64,000 nt of DNA from Hymenobacter plasmatis (GTDB taxonomy: Bacteria > Bacteroidota > Bacteroidia > Cytophagales > Hymenobacteraceae): contig NZ_JAJFAW010000006.1 in the NCBI RefSeq assembly GCF_020711255.1, positions 62,001 through 126,000 of the forward strand. Reading direction: 5' to 3'. Position numbers and translations under genes: made by a program. Below, piece by piece: positions 52,304 through 61,584 of this stretch (its first letter is position 1; each line of letters begins with the position of its first letter). Under the pieces are notes generated by a model that saw only the letters and a list, made by a program, of their open reading frames with translations, did not search any database and was not told the origin of the DNA.

Positions 52304-55300
52304 ATGAACCGCCGTTTACGCTTGTGCTTCCCCTTTACGGGCCTGCTCGTGGCGGTGCTGTTATTGTTGAGCTACGGGGCCGAGGCGCAGGTGCGGCCAG
52401 CTACTGGCGGCGATGCTCCACCGCCCAGCACGCGCCGCTGCCGCTACGTGGCGCTCACGCCGGGCCGCGACACCACCAGTTTTACCCTTCCGGATACGCT
52501 CACGGTGGTGCCGTCGTCGGTAGTGGCTGGTGGCCGGGTAGTGGCTTACGATGCCCGCAGCGACCAGTACCGCTGGATTCGGCCGGCGCCCCGCGACAGC
52601 AGCGGTGCGCCGCTACCCGACTCGCTGCTAGTCTGCTACCGGGTGCTGCCGCTGCGGCTCTCGGCAGCCCGTTTCCGCCGGCCCCTGAGCTTGATGGACA
52701 CCCTCAGCTTTCGGCGGGAAGCCATGCGGTTTGAGGATTTCTCGGTGAAAGAGCAGATTCTGAGCACGCCGGGCATCAACAAAACCGGCAACCTGGCGCG
52801 CGGCATCAGCTTCGGCAACACCCAGAACGTCTTCGTCAACTCGGCCCTCAACCTGCAGCTGGAAGGCAAGCTGGCCGAAAACATCAACCTCACGGCGGCC
52901 ATTTCGGACCAGAACGTGCCGTTTCAGCCCGAGGGCAACACCCAGCAGCTGCAGCAGTTCGACAAAATCTACATCACCCTCACCAACCCCAACTGGAACC
53001 TAACGGCCGGCGATGTGGTGCTGCGCAACAAGCCCGACTACTTTCTGCGCTACTACAAAAACATTCAGGGCGCGGCGGCCGAGGCCAATTTTGGGCCGCC
53101 CATTGTGGGGCTGGCTGGGCTGGGCGCCGCGCCGGGCGTAGCCAATGCGGTGTATCTGAACGGACAGGCCGGGCAGGTGCCCAGTGGCCAGCTCAACGGC
53201 CCCTCGCCGGCTACCCTCAACCCGCCGGCCATCAGCCAGCCCCAGCTCACCGACCCCAACCGCCAGGAACCGAGTGGAGCTGGTGCGCCGCTGCCGCTCG
53301 GCGACCGGGCGCCTGCCACGGGGGCTGCGGTCAGCAGCTCGGGGGTGCGCAAGGGCTTGGTGTGGCAGTCGTCGACCTCGGCGGCGGGCGGCGTGGCCAA
53401 GGGCAAATTCGCTAGCACCGACGTGCCGCCCATCGAAAACGTGCAGGGCCCGTACCGGCTCAACGGGCCCAACGGCGAGCAGTTCATCATCGTGCTGGCC
53501 AATTCGGAACGGGTGTACCTCGACGGCCGCCTGCAAACCCGGGGCTTCGACGCCGACTATACCATCGATTACAACCTGGCCGAAGTCACGTTTACGCCGC
53601 GCCACCTCATCACCCGCAACTCGCGGATTAAGATTGACTTCGAGTATTCGGACCTCAACTATTCCCGCTCGCTGCTGGCCGCCAGCCATTACCAGCAGGT
53701 GGGCCGCCTGAGCGTGCGCGGCAATTTCTACCAGGAAGCCGACAACCCCAACAACGCGCCCAACCTCAACCTGACCGACTCGGCCCGGGCCCAGCTGCAG
53801 CGGGCCGGCAACGTGGCCTTTGCCGTGACGCCGGGGGGCGAGCCGGTGGCCTACACCCGCACGCAGGTGCTCTACCGCCGCGACACGGCCACCGGCCGGT
53901 ACCGGCGCGCCGTGGGCCCCGACACGCTGGGCACAGTGTATTCGGTGCGCTTCACCGACGTGGGCCAGGGCAACGGCGACTACCGCCTTACTACCACCGA
54001 CGTGAGCGCCAACGGCCGCGTGTACGAATTCGCGGGGGCGGGCCAGGGCCGCTACCAGCCGGTACGCCGCATTCCCACGCCGCTGCTCAAGCAGATGGTA
54101 TCCGGCGGCATCAGCTACCGGGTCGACAGCAGCACGACGGTGTTTTTTGACGCCGCCCGCTCGCGCCTCGACCGCAACCGCTTTTCCTCAGAAAGCGACC
54201 AGGACGGGGCCATGCGCATGGGCTACGTGGTGCAAGACCGCCAGCTGCCCGCCGCCCTGGCCGGGGGCCTGCTCCGCAATTACCGGCTGCGCTCGACCCT
54301 CGACTATGAGTACACTGGCAAGCATTTCTCGCCGATAGACCGCTACCGCGACATCGAATTTGACCGCAACTGGAGCGCCACCAACCCGCTGCAAAGCACC
54401 GCCAACGGCCAGACCGCCCGCGAAGACAACATCTTCAACTTCAGCGTGGGCGTGGCCAAGGACGTGAACAACAACGTGAATTACCGGCTCAGCCGGCGCT
54501 TCCGGCCCGGCGAGGTGAGCGGGCTGCAGCACTGGCTGGACGCAGCCCAGAAAGTGGGCAACCTGGAACTGCGCGGCACCTTGTTTGTGCTGAACTCGGA
54601 TGCCGGCCGCTTCCATTCCGACTGGGCGCGGGGCGAGGCCACAGGCCGCTTCGTGGGCGGCAAAATCGTGCCCGGCTACGCCTACCGCTTCGATAAAAAC
54701 CGCGTCAGATCCGCCTTCACCGATACCATTCGCTCGGCCAACTACTTCGACGAGCACAACGTCTTTATCCAGAGCCGCGACTCGGCCCGCACCCAGTTCC
54801 GCCTTGACTACAGCTACCGCCGCGACCAAACCCCCAACCGCGAACAAACGGCCCTGCAACGGCGCGGCACCGCCCAAACCTGGCAGGGTACCATGGCTTC
54901 GCGCCTAGGCAAAACCCAGGACCTGCGCGTACTGGCCACCTACCGCGACCTTGATTCGCTGGGTCTGGCGCGCAACCGCACGGTGCTGGGGCAGGTGTTT
55001 TACAACGCCAGCCTGCTGCAAAACCAGATTCGCTCGGAGTTGAGCTACAGCGTGGCCACCGGCCGCGAACTCAAGCGCGACTTCTCCTACCTGGCCGTGC
55101 CCGCCGGCCAGGGCACGCACTACTACGGCGGCGATGCCAATGGCAACGGCCAGCAGGAAAAGGACGAGTTTTTTGAAGCCCAAACGCCGGATGCGCAGTA
55201 CCGCACCTACATCAAGGTGTATTTGCCCACTTCGGACTACATCACCGCCTTCACCAACCGGCTCAGCTACCGGCTCACTACGGCGGCCCCGCGCGGCTGG

Positions 55301-56104
55301 CGCGAAGCCGGCGGCTGGCGCGGCGTGCTGGCGCGCTTTGCCACCCTCAGCAGCATCACCGTTGACCGCCGCACCACCGACCCCTCGCTGCTCTCGCGCC
55401 TTAGCCCCTTCAGCTACGACAAGGAGGATGCCCAGCTGCTGGCCTTCAACCAGCTGATGCGCAACACGCTCTACTTCAACCGGTCCAATCCCATTTTCGG
55501 GGCCGAGCTCACCGTGCAGCAAACCCAGCAGAAAACGCTGCTCGCCCAGGGCTTCGACCGCCGCAACCTGAGCACCCAGAGCTTGCTGGTGCGGCGCACG
55601 CTGGCCACCTCGTTCACGGGCCGCCTCACCGGCACCCGCGACATTCGCGAAGCCACCAGCGACTACCTGCTCAGCCGCAACTACCGCCTGCTGATTTTCA
55701 CCATCCAGCCCGAAATCAGCTACCAGCCCACGCCCGCGCTGCGCCTCACCGGCACCTACCTGCACACCCAAAAGCAGAACACCCTGGCTGGCAAAGACGC
55801 GGAGCTGCACCCTGGCATCTTCGACGAACTGGGCCTGGAAACCCGCCTGAGTCAGGTAAACAAGCGCACCATCACGGCCGCCACCCGCTACACCCGCGTC
55901 CAGTTCGACGGCACCAATCCCAATTCGGTGGTGGCCGTCGAAATCCTCAACGCCCTGCGGCCCGGTAGCAACTTCACCTGGAACCTGAACGTGGAGCAGC
56001 GCCTGAGCAACGGCCTGAACATCACCGTCGCTTATGATGGCCGCAAAGCCAACGGCCTGCGAACCGTGCACACCGGCCGCATGCAGGTAGCCGTGCTGTT
56101 TTAG
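52304..56104 (+). CDS. Large outer-membrane beta-barrel protein, unknown function
   Basis: 1266 residues. A signal peptide (MNRRLRLCFPFTGLLVAVLLLLSYGAEA) is followed by a beta-rich region with INKTGNLARGISFGNTQNVFVNSALNLQLEGKLAENINLTAAISDQNVPFQPEGNTQ, which recalls the repeated module of the gliding/secretion protein SprA. Then comes a Pro/Ala/Gly-rich insert (about 270-350), and beta-strand-rich sequence to a C-terminal RMQVAVLF ending in Phe, as outer-membrane barrels do. The upstream frame from 51938 overlaps the kinase and is not used. The gene follows the kinase closely and is the natural candidate for a partner or target. Confidence 0.8.
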   Translation: MNRRLRLCFPFTGLLVAVLLLLSYGAEAQVRPATGGDAPPPSTRRCRYVALTPGRDTTSFTLPDTLTVVPSSVVAGGRVVAYDARSDQYRWIRPAPRDSSGAPLPDSLLVCYRVLPLRLSAARFRRPLSLMDTLSFRREAMRFEDFSVKEQILSTPGINKTGNLARGISFGNTQNVFVNSALNLQLEGKLAENINLTAAISDQNVPFQPEGNTQQLQQFDKIYITLTNPNWNLTAGDVVLRNKPDYFLRYYKNIQGAAAEANFGPPIVGLAGLGAAPGVANAVYLNGQAGQVPSGQLNGPSPATLNPPAISQPQLTDPNRQEPSGAGAPLPLGDRAPATGAAVSSSGVRKGLVWQSSTSAAGGVAKGKFASTDVPPIENVQGPYRLNGPNGEQFIIVLANSERVYLDGRLQTRGFDADYTIDYNLAEVTFTPRHLITRNSRIKIDFEYSDLNYSRSLLAASHYQQVGRLSVRGNFYQEADNPNNAPNLNLTDSARAQLQRAGNVAFAVTPGGEPVAYTRTQVLYRRDTATGRYRRAVGPDTLGTVYSVRFTDVGQGNGDYRLTTTDVSANGRVYEFAGAGQGRYQPVRRIPTPLLKQMVSGGISYRVDSSTTVFFDAARSRLDRNRFSSESDQDGAMRMGYVVQDRQLPAALAGGLLRNYRLRSTLDYEYTGKHFSPIDRYRDIEFDRNWSATNPLQSTANGQTAREDNIFNFSVGVAKDVNNNVNYRLSRRFRPGEVSGLQHWLDAAQKVGNLELRGTLFVLNSDAGRFHSDWARGEATGRFVGGKIVPGYAYRFDKNRVRSAFTDTIRSANYFDEHNVFIQSRDSARTQFRLDYSYRRDQTPNREQTALQRRGTAQTWQGTMASRLGKTQDLRVLATYRDLDSLGLARNRTVLGQVFYNASLLQNQIRSELSYSVATGRELKRDFSYLAVPAGQGTHYYGGDANGNGQQEKDEFFEAQTPDAQYRTYIKVYLPTSDYITAFTNRLSYRLTTAAPRGWREAGGWRGVLARFATLSSITVDRRTTDPSLLSRLSPFSYDKEDAQLLAFNQLMRNTLYFNRSNPIFGAELTVQQTQQKTLLAQGFDRRNLSTQSLLVRRTLATSFTGRLTGTRDIREATSDYLLSRNYRLLIFTIQPEISYQPTPALRLTGTYLHTQKQNTLAGKDAELHPGIFDELGLETRLSQVNKRTITAATRYTRVQFDGTNPNSVVAVEILNALRPGSNFTWNLNVEQRLSNGLNITVAYDGRKANGLRTVHTGRMQVAVLF

Positions 56105-56125
56105 GCCTGGCAGTGCGGCGTAGCC

Positions 56126-57055
56126 CTAGCGCCGCTCGAGCGTGAAAAGTAGCCGGCCCCGCACCAACTCGGGCAGGGTGTAGTCGTCTTCGGTGCCGGC
56201 CACCAGCCGCGGCTCTACCATGAAGGCGGCGTACAGCAGCAACGTGTTGGCCCGGCGGCTATAGCCCATGAGCCGGCGATGCGTGGTTTGGGGGTCGAGC
56301 ACAAGGTGGTCAATCTCGGTGCCGGGCCCGCCGCTGAAGTCTGTATTGACGATGTAGCTGCGGAACCCTTTGAGTCCTTTTACCCGCCCGTTGGCTTCAA
56401 ACTGCATGCTCACCGGGCGCCCCAGGGAATCTACGCCGCTGTAGTTGCCGGCCAAAAGCAGCTGGTTAACAGCCAGATTGGCCGCGCCCAGCGTGCCAAG
56501 CCGGGCCCCCGCCACGCGGCGATAAGCTGTGCGGGCCAAGACTTTGCCGCCTTTGCTGTAGGTGGTGAGCTCCAGGGTGGTGTCGCGGGCGGCGAGGCGG
56601 TAGCTGAGTTCGGCAAAGCTGCCCGGGGCGTCGTAGTCGCGGAAGTTGGTGGGCAGAGCGTTTGCTTGCTGGCCGGGCCGAAAGTAAATCGTTAGGTTGC
56701 CGCCTTCGTGGTTGCCCAGGCCCACGTCGGCGACGAGGCTGTCGGCGCTCCGCGCGGCTGGGTTGATGTGGATTTCGGAAACTTCGCCCGCCGCATCCGC
56801 GGCCTTGAGCGGCGACTTGGTCTTCTGCACCGCGGCCAGGTAGGCCGTCGAAACCCAGGCGCCCTTCAGTATGGGGCCGAAGCGTTGCGCCAGGATATCC
56901 GCTTGGGTGGCTGTGGGCGTTTGCCCGGCCTCCTGCAAGGGCTTTTTGGCGGTGCCGCTGGTAGACTGCTCGTCGGTTTTAGAAGATTGGCAGGCATTCC
57001 AGAGGGGCAGCGCAAGTAGCAGGCTGACCCAGTAGGCAAGGCAGGGGCGCTTCAT
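56126..57055 (-). CDS. Predicted lipoprotein, unknown function
   Basis: 309 residues. The signal ends in lipobox LWNAC (Cys about 22), followed by a Ser/Thr/Lys linker and a mostly beta domain. A stretch like AQRFGPILKGAWVSTAYLAAVQKTKSPLKAADA near residue 60 and the C-terminal half with repeated beta pairs suggest a lipocalin-like or heat-shock META-like barrel, but no family is recognised. It converges with the outer-membrane gene (21-base gap), where a short GC-rich hairpin (56115-56135) spans the minus-strand stop. Bases just upstream of its ATG (57056-57080) have a weak heptad pattern. Confidence 0.75.
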   Translation of the reverse strand: MKRPCLAYWVSLLLALPLWNACQSSKTDEQSTSGTAKKPLQEAGQTPTATQADILAQRFGPILKGAWVSTAYLAAVQKTKSPLKAADAAGEVSEIHINPAARSADSLVADVGLGNHEGGNLTIYFRPGQQANALPTNFRDYDAPGSFAELSYRLAARDTTLELTTYSKGGKVLARTAYRRVAGARLGTLGAANLAVNQLLLAGNYSGVDSLGRPVSMQFEANGRVKGLKGFRSYIVNTDFSGGPGTEIDHLVLDPQTTHRRLMGYSRRANTLLLYAAFMVEPRLVAGTEDDYTLPELVRGRLLFTLERR

Positions 57056-57231
57056 AGGGATAGAAGTTAGAAGGTCAGAAAGCCAACGCAGTTCATGGCA
57101 GGAATCTTATTCCCGCTTTGCGCTCGCCGCAGAAATGCAACAGCCATTTTTAGCTCAACAAAAGCTGAGCGAATCAGTGCTGTATACGCTCGCTGCCGGT
57201 AGCCGGCGGTGGCGTTCCAGAGCCGGAGCTG

Positions 57232-57846
57232 CTAGCGAGCCGTCGAAAACGCCGGTTTGGCTGCTCGTTTGGCAAGGCCGGCCGTCAGTTCCCGCTGCTT
57301 AAAGCAGAGCGGCAGGTAAGCTCCCGAGCGGAAAGCGTGCACCGTGATTTCGGCGCAGGCGCGGGCGTCGGAAAGAGCATCGTGGTGGTTGAGCGGAATG
57401 CCAAAATGGGCGGCCACGTGGTCGAGCTTGTGGCGCTCGAGCTGCGGCCACACCACCTTGCTCAACTTCACCGAGCACAGGCAGTGGAAGGCGGGAATGG
57501 GCAGGTCGTAGTCGCGCAAGGTGTGCTCGAGCACGCTCACGTCGAAGGCCGAATTGTGGGCCACTACGGGCTGGCGGTGCAGGTAGGGCAGCAGCTCGTG
57601 CCACACATCGGCCAGGGTAGGGGCGTCGTATAAGTCGGTTTCGGCGATGCCGTGTACCTGGTAGTTGCGCCAGTCTACGCGCAGCTCGCGGGGGCGCAGC
57701 AGTGTCTGGTAGCTCTCCACAATCTGACCGTCGCGCACCCGCACCACGCCCACGGCGCAAGCGCTGGCGCGGCGCTCGTTGGCGGTTTCAAAGTCGATGG
57801 CCGTAAAGTTGAGACCCGCCAGGGCTTGGGTAATTTCTGCTTGCAT
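57232..57846 (-). CDS. DnaQ-like 3'-5' exonuclease
   Basis: 204 residues, a DEDDh exonuclease. Exo I AIDFETAN (D18, E20), Exo II AHNSAFDVSVL and Exo III HHDALSDARACAE (H-x-A-x2-D) are complete. The family includes the DNA polymerase III epsilon subunit and stand-alone proofreading or RNA-trimming nucleases. At this length, without a polymerase-binding tail, it is probably a stand-alone enzyme. The 175 bases upstream of the adjoining lipoprotein gene contain only a short hairpin (GCTCA/TGAGC near 57150-57170). Confidence 0.92.
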   Translation of the reverse strand: MQAEITQALAGLNFTAIDFETANERRASACAVGVVRVRDGQIVESYQTLLRPRELRVDWRNYQVHGIAETDLYDAPTLADVWHELLPYLHRQPVVAHNSAFDVSVLEHTLRDYDLPIPAFHCLCSVKLSKVVWPQLERHKLDHVAAHFGIPLNHHDALSDARACAEITVHAFRSGAYLPLCFKQRELTAGLAKRAAKPAFSTAR

Positions 57847-58189
57847 ACTGCCGCAAGTTAATCACCCGGGCAGCTTCTGGCGGGGGCCACCGGCCTTTAT
57901 TTCTTTGCTATTACCGCCGGCGCCGTGGGGCTGCAGCACACGTCCGGCACCTCGAAATAGCGCTCCATCACGCCGTTAATGTTGCCTTCGCAGCCTTGCG
58001 TCAGGTCGATATCAAACTCAATAAAAGTGCTGAACTGCCGCATGGAGGTGAAACGGCCAGTCGAAGTTTGAACATTTGGCATTGCACCCCACATACCGCA
58101 GGCCCGAGTCCCCTAGTCATTTCGCATAAGAAGTAGGGGGCACTAAGAAATCTTAGTCAAAGCAGGAGCCTGATGCATGGGGCCGAGAC
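57847..58189. other. 343-base intergenic region with a doubtful small ORF
   Basis: A minus-strand frame (57897-58082, 61 codons, holding TFIEFDIDLTQGCEGNINGV and a CC pair) could be a small gene. It has no recognisable family, no clear promoter and a poor ribosome site, so it is not called as a CDS. Near 58143-58156 is a short palindrome, CTAAGA-AA-TCTTAG, that could be a protein-binding site. No terminator of the usual kind was found after the hexosaminidase gene. Confidence 0.4.
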
Positions 58190-60238
58190 TCAGATGCCGG
58201 CCAGCCGGCGCGCCGCTTTCACAATGGCCAACTCGGCCTGGCCCGCGGGCGCTTGCGCCGCATCGAGCGTGGTGCGGGCAGTGGCCAGCCACGCCGCCGA
58301 GGGCGTCTGGCCGGCTTGCAGTTGGGTGAGCCGCTCAAGAAGCAATTTGGCCACGGCCGCGAGCCGCGTCGAGAGCGGCCCGTATTCGCGCAGCGCCGGG
58401 TTTAGCACCAGCATCATTTGCAGGCGGGTGTCATTGGCTTGCCACAGCATTAGCTGGGCTCGAAGCGCCGCTAGCTGCCGCACCGAAACCGCCGGCCGGG
58501 GTGGGGCCGCGTTGGTCATCAGCACGCTATCCACCAGCACGCCAAAGCGCCGGGCCACCTCCGATTCGGCCGGGGCGGCGTCTACTAAGCGGTTTAGGGG
58601 CGTTTGGGGGGTGTAAATCATGCCTTGAAAATGGCGCTTGTAATCCTTCACTGGCTCCAGCACCTCGGCCAACGTGCGCAGCGGGGCCACGTTGGAAGAG
58701 CCCGCCATGCGGAGGAGCAGTTGCTCGGGGGCGCGGCGGTGGCGCAGGCCCAGGGCATCGAGCTCTAGCGATACCAGGTTGAGCCGGCGGTACATGTCGG
58801 CCACGTCCTGGGTGGCGGCCTGGGGCGACCACAGCCGCTCGGCCACGGCCGCGGCGCGCGGCCAAATGCGCGAATCCACAATCACCGAATCGGCAAATTC
58901 GTCCCACATTGCTGCTTCGCCCCCCAGCACCAGCTTCTGTTGCGCGGGCGTGAGGGTGCTGTTGGCCGGCAGCGGGTCGGGGAGGTAGTGAGAGGCGGCG
59001 CTGTAGTTGAGGTCGAGGTAGTAGCCTTCCGAGAGCAGCGCGGGGTGGCCTTGCTTCACGGCAACTTCGAGCCACTTTTTACCACGCCAGCTCTGGATTA
59101 CAATTTCTTTGGGCAGGTCGGGGCCCAGGATTTCGTCCCAGCCCACCATGATTTTGTTGTGCTTCTGGAGCATGGCCAGCACGCGGCGGTTGAAGTAAGT
59201 TTGGAGTTGGTGCTTGTCCACGGTTTTGCCGTCGGCTTTCACCATGCCGTGCTCGCGCATAAACGCCGAAATGCGCGGGCTGCGCCGCCAGTACCGACCG
59301 TCGTTCTCGTCGCCGCCCACATGGAAATACGGGTCCGGAAACAGTGCCGTCATCTCCGTAAATAGCGAATCGAGCAGCGAGTAAGTGGTTTCCCGGGTGG
59401 GGTCGATGGCAATGTTGGACGTGCGGAAGCTGCGGTACACGCCGTAGGTGGAGTCGTTGGAAGCCAGCCGCGGGTAAGACGCAATCCAGCTGGTGGCGTG
59501 GCTGGGTACGTCGAACTCGGGCAGCACCCGAATGCCCCGGGCAGCAGCGTAGGCCAGCACGTCTTTCACCTCTTCCTGCGTGTAGTAGCCGTCGGCGCCT
59601 CCCACCTGGTGCAGGCGCGGCAGCACCTTGCTCTCTACCCGGAAGCCCTGGTCGTCGGTCAGGTGCCAGTGCAGCACATTGAGCTTCACAGCTGCCATGG
59701 CGTCGATGTTGCGCTTGATGACCGATACCGGCAGGAAGTGCCGTGCCGGGTCCATCAGCAGGCCGCGCCAGGCAAAGCGCGGCTGGTCCTGAATGTCGAC
59801 TTCGGGCAGGTAGCGCTGGCGTTTCTCGGTAACGGGCAGCTGCTCCAGCGTGGCCAGGGCCCGCAGCACGCCCAGGCTGGTGGGCGCGTCGATGCTCACG
59901 CCCATGGGCGTTACGCGAAGGCTGTAGCGCTCCTCGTCAAACTTTTCGGGCAGTCCGGTGCGGCCGTAGCGTATCTGCAGAACCGGCCCATTGGCCGGCT
60001 GGGCGGGGCCCTGCAGGCGGGCGAGCAGGCGGCGGGCGGCGGCGGCCACAGCCGGGTCGGCCGTTGGGCTGAGCTGCAGCTTCAGGGGCGTTTTCAGGTT
60101 CAGGCGGCCCTTGCCCCAGTGCATTTCGACGGGCACGGGCATCAAGTGGTGCGGCTCCTGGGCTTGGGCTGGGCCGTCGCACAAGATGCTCAGCAGCAAT
60201 CCTAAAAAACCGGCATACGCCAGTGTCAGTCTCCTCAT
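58190..60238 (-). CDS. Beta-N-acetylhexosaminidase, GH20
   Basis: 682 residues, exported (signal MRRLTLAYAGFLGLLLSILCDGPAQAQ). An N-terminal GH20b domain (about 30-150) precedes the catalytic barrel: RFAWRGLLMDPARHFLPV, LHWHLTDDQGFR, LPEFDVPSHATSWI, the substrate-assisted Asp-Glu pair in FHVGGDEND (D310, E311) and VGWDEIL. A helical C-terminal part (about 530-682) follows. It removes terminal GlcNAc/GalNAc from glycans, chitin oligomers or peptidoglycan pieces. Its ATG overlaps the stop of the DUF58 gene by four bases (ATGA). Confidence 0.95.
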   Translation of the reverse strand: MRRLTLAYAGFLGLLLSILCDGPAQAQEPHHLMPVPVEMHWGKGRLNLKTPLKLQLSPTADPAVAAAARRLLARLQGPAQPANGPVLQIRYGRTGLPEKFDEERYSLRVTPMGVSIDAPTSLGVLRALATLEQLPVTEKRQRYLPEVDIQDQPRFAWRGLLMDPARHFLPVSVIKRNIDAMAAVKLNVLHWHLTDDQGFRVESKVLPRLHQVGGADGYYTQEEVKDVLAYAAARGIRVLPEFDVPSHATSWIASYPRLASNDSTYGVYRSFRTSNIAIDPTRETTYSLLDSLFTEMTALFPDPYFHVGGDENDGRYWRRSPRISAFMREHGMVKADGKTVDKHQLQTYFNRRVLAMLQKHNKIMVGWDEILGPDLPKEIVIQSWRGKKWLEVAVKQGHPALLSEGYYLDLNYSAASHYLPDPLPANSTLTPAQQKLVLGGEAAMWDEFADSVIVDSRIWPRAAAVAERLWSPQAATQDVADMYRRLNLVSLELDALGLRHRRAPEQLLLRMAGSSNVAPLRTLAEVLEPVKDYKRHFQGMIYTPQTPLNRLVDAAPAESEVARRFGVLVDSVLMTNAAPPRPAVSVRQLAALRAQLMLWQANDTRLQMMLVLNPALREYGPLSTRLAAVAKLLLERLTQLQAGQTPSAAWLATARTTLDAAQAPAGQAELAIVKAARRLAGI

Positions 60239-61584
60239 ATCAATCCCCGGGCTTTGAATTCTAGGTATTTGTTGATGGTGTTTACGGTTAAATCCTGAGG
60301 CGCAGTCAAAAGCGAATGAATACCGTAGCGCTGCAGCTCCAGCACAATCTGCCGCTTTTCCTGGGCAAATTTTTCGGCAATGGTCTGGTTGTATACGTCT
60401 TCGGTGGTAGCGGCCGGAGCGTCGAGGTAGGCGCGCAGCTCGGTGTTTTCGAAAAAGATTACCAGTAGCAGGTGGTCTTTGGCCAGGCGGCGCAGGTAGG
60501 GCAACTGGCGCTGCATGCCGTGCAGCGTCTCAAAGTTGGTGAACAAAATCAGTAAGCTCCGCTGCTTGATGCGGGCCCGAACCGTGGCGTAGAGCAGCTC
60601 GAAATCGGTTTCGAGGTACTTGGTTTTTTGGCGGTACAGGATTTCGAGCAGCTTGAGAAGGTGCCCGGGCTTGCGGTCGGCAGCCAGGGTAGCTCCGGGC
60701 TGGTTGGAGAAGGTGAGCAGGCCGGCCTTGTCGTGCTTGAGCAAGGCGATGTTGCTGACGACCAGCGTGGCGTTGATGGCATAGTCGAGCAAACTCAGGC
60801 CCTCGAAGGGCATGCGCATCACGCGGCCTTTGTCGATGAGGCAGTATACTTGCTGGGCCCGCTCGTCCTGGAAGTGGTTCACCACCAGCTCGTCGGTAGC
60901 GCCGGGCGCGGCGCGGCGGGCCGTGGCCTTCCAGTTAATGCTGCGCGGGTCGTCGCCGGGCACGTAGGGCCGAATCTGCTCAAACTCCAGGCTGTGGCCC
61001 ACCCGGCGGATGCGTTTCACGCCCACTTCGGTGAGGCGGTTGTGGATGGCCAGCAGCTCATACTGCCGCATTTGCAGAAACGAGGGATACACCGGCACCT
61101 TCCGGCCCTGGTCGTAGCGAAAGCGCCGGCGCACCAGCCCCAGCGGCGAGGCCGCGTAGACGTTCACCGCCCCAAATTGGTACTCGCCGCGCTTAGTGGG
61201 CCGCAGCTGGTAGTTGATAATCTGGGTTTCGCCGGGCGCTACCCGGGCCCGAAACAGCACATCGCGCCGCTGAAATTGATGCGGAATCTCATCGATGGTC
61301 TCGGTGGAAATCGGAAACCGGTAGTGGTTTTCGAGGTAAATCTGAATGTCGTTGTCCGAGCCGTTGGCCAGCTTGTCGCCCATCACGCGGCGGGCAAATA
61401 CGGGCGCGGTCTTGTTGCGGGCCGGCGCGTAGAGTAGCAGCGCATCGAGCAGCGTGAGCAGTACCAGCAGGCCCAGGGCAATGCGCATGGGCCCCAGCAG
61501 CCAGGGCAGAAAAAACGCCACCACGAAGCCCACAGCCAGAATGGCTACGAGTAAGAAAAAGCGCCGGGTAAGGAAAAAGCTCAT
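60235..61584 (-). CDS. DUF58 protein, partner of a MoxR ATPase
   Basis: 449 residues. Two N-terminal membrane helices (about 6-50), a beta-rich stretch, then the diagnostic DUF58 block RRVGHSLEFEQIRPYVPGDDPRSINWKATARR and a degenerate von Willebrand A-like region (VYCLIDKGRVM; LLILFTNFETL). DUF58 proteins act with MoxR-type AAA+ ATPases in chaperone or metal-insertion-like complexes. ATG 61584 overlaps the NADAR gene stop by four bases. Confidence 0.93.
   Translation of the reverse strand: MSFFLTRRFFLLVAILAVGFVVAFFLPWLLGPMRIALGLLVLLTLLDALLLYAPARNKTAPVFARRVMGDKLANGSDNDIQIYLENHYRFPISTETIDEIPHQFQRRDVLFRARVAPGETQIINYQLRPTKRGEYQFGAVNVYAASPLGLVRRRFRYDQGRKVPVYPSFLQMRQYELLAIHNRLTEVGVKRIRRVGHSLEFEQIRPYVPGDDPRSINWKATARRAAPGATDELVVNHFQDERAQQVYCLIDKGRVMRMPFEGLSLLDYAINATLVVSNIALLKHDKAGLLTFSNQPGATLAADRKPGHLLKLLEILYRQKTKYLETDFELLYATVRARIKQRSLLILFTNFETLHGMQRQLPYLRRLAKDHLLLVIFFENTELRAYLDAPAATTEDVYNQTIAEKFAQEKRQIVLELQRYGIHSLLTAPQDLTVNTINKYLEFKARGLI

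Noticed and set aside
54905..56071. 388-codon open frame antisense to the large barrel gene
   Set aside because: Low-complexity Ala/Gly/Val/Gln translation, typical of antisense to GC-rich codons; the plus-strand barrel is coherent from signal peptide to terminal Phe.
57897..58082. 61-codon minus-strand ORF
   Set aside because: No recognised family and no supporting signals; noted in the gap entry but not called as a gene.
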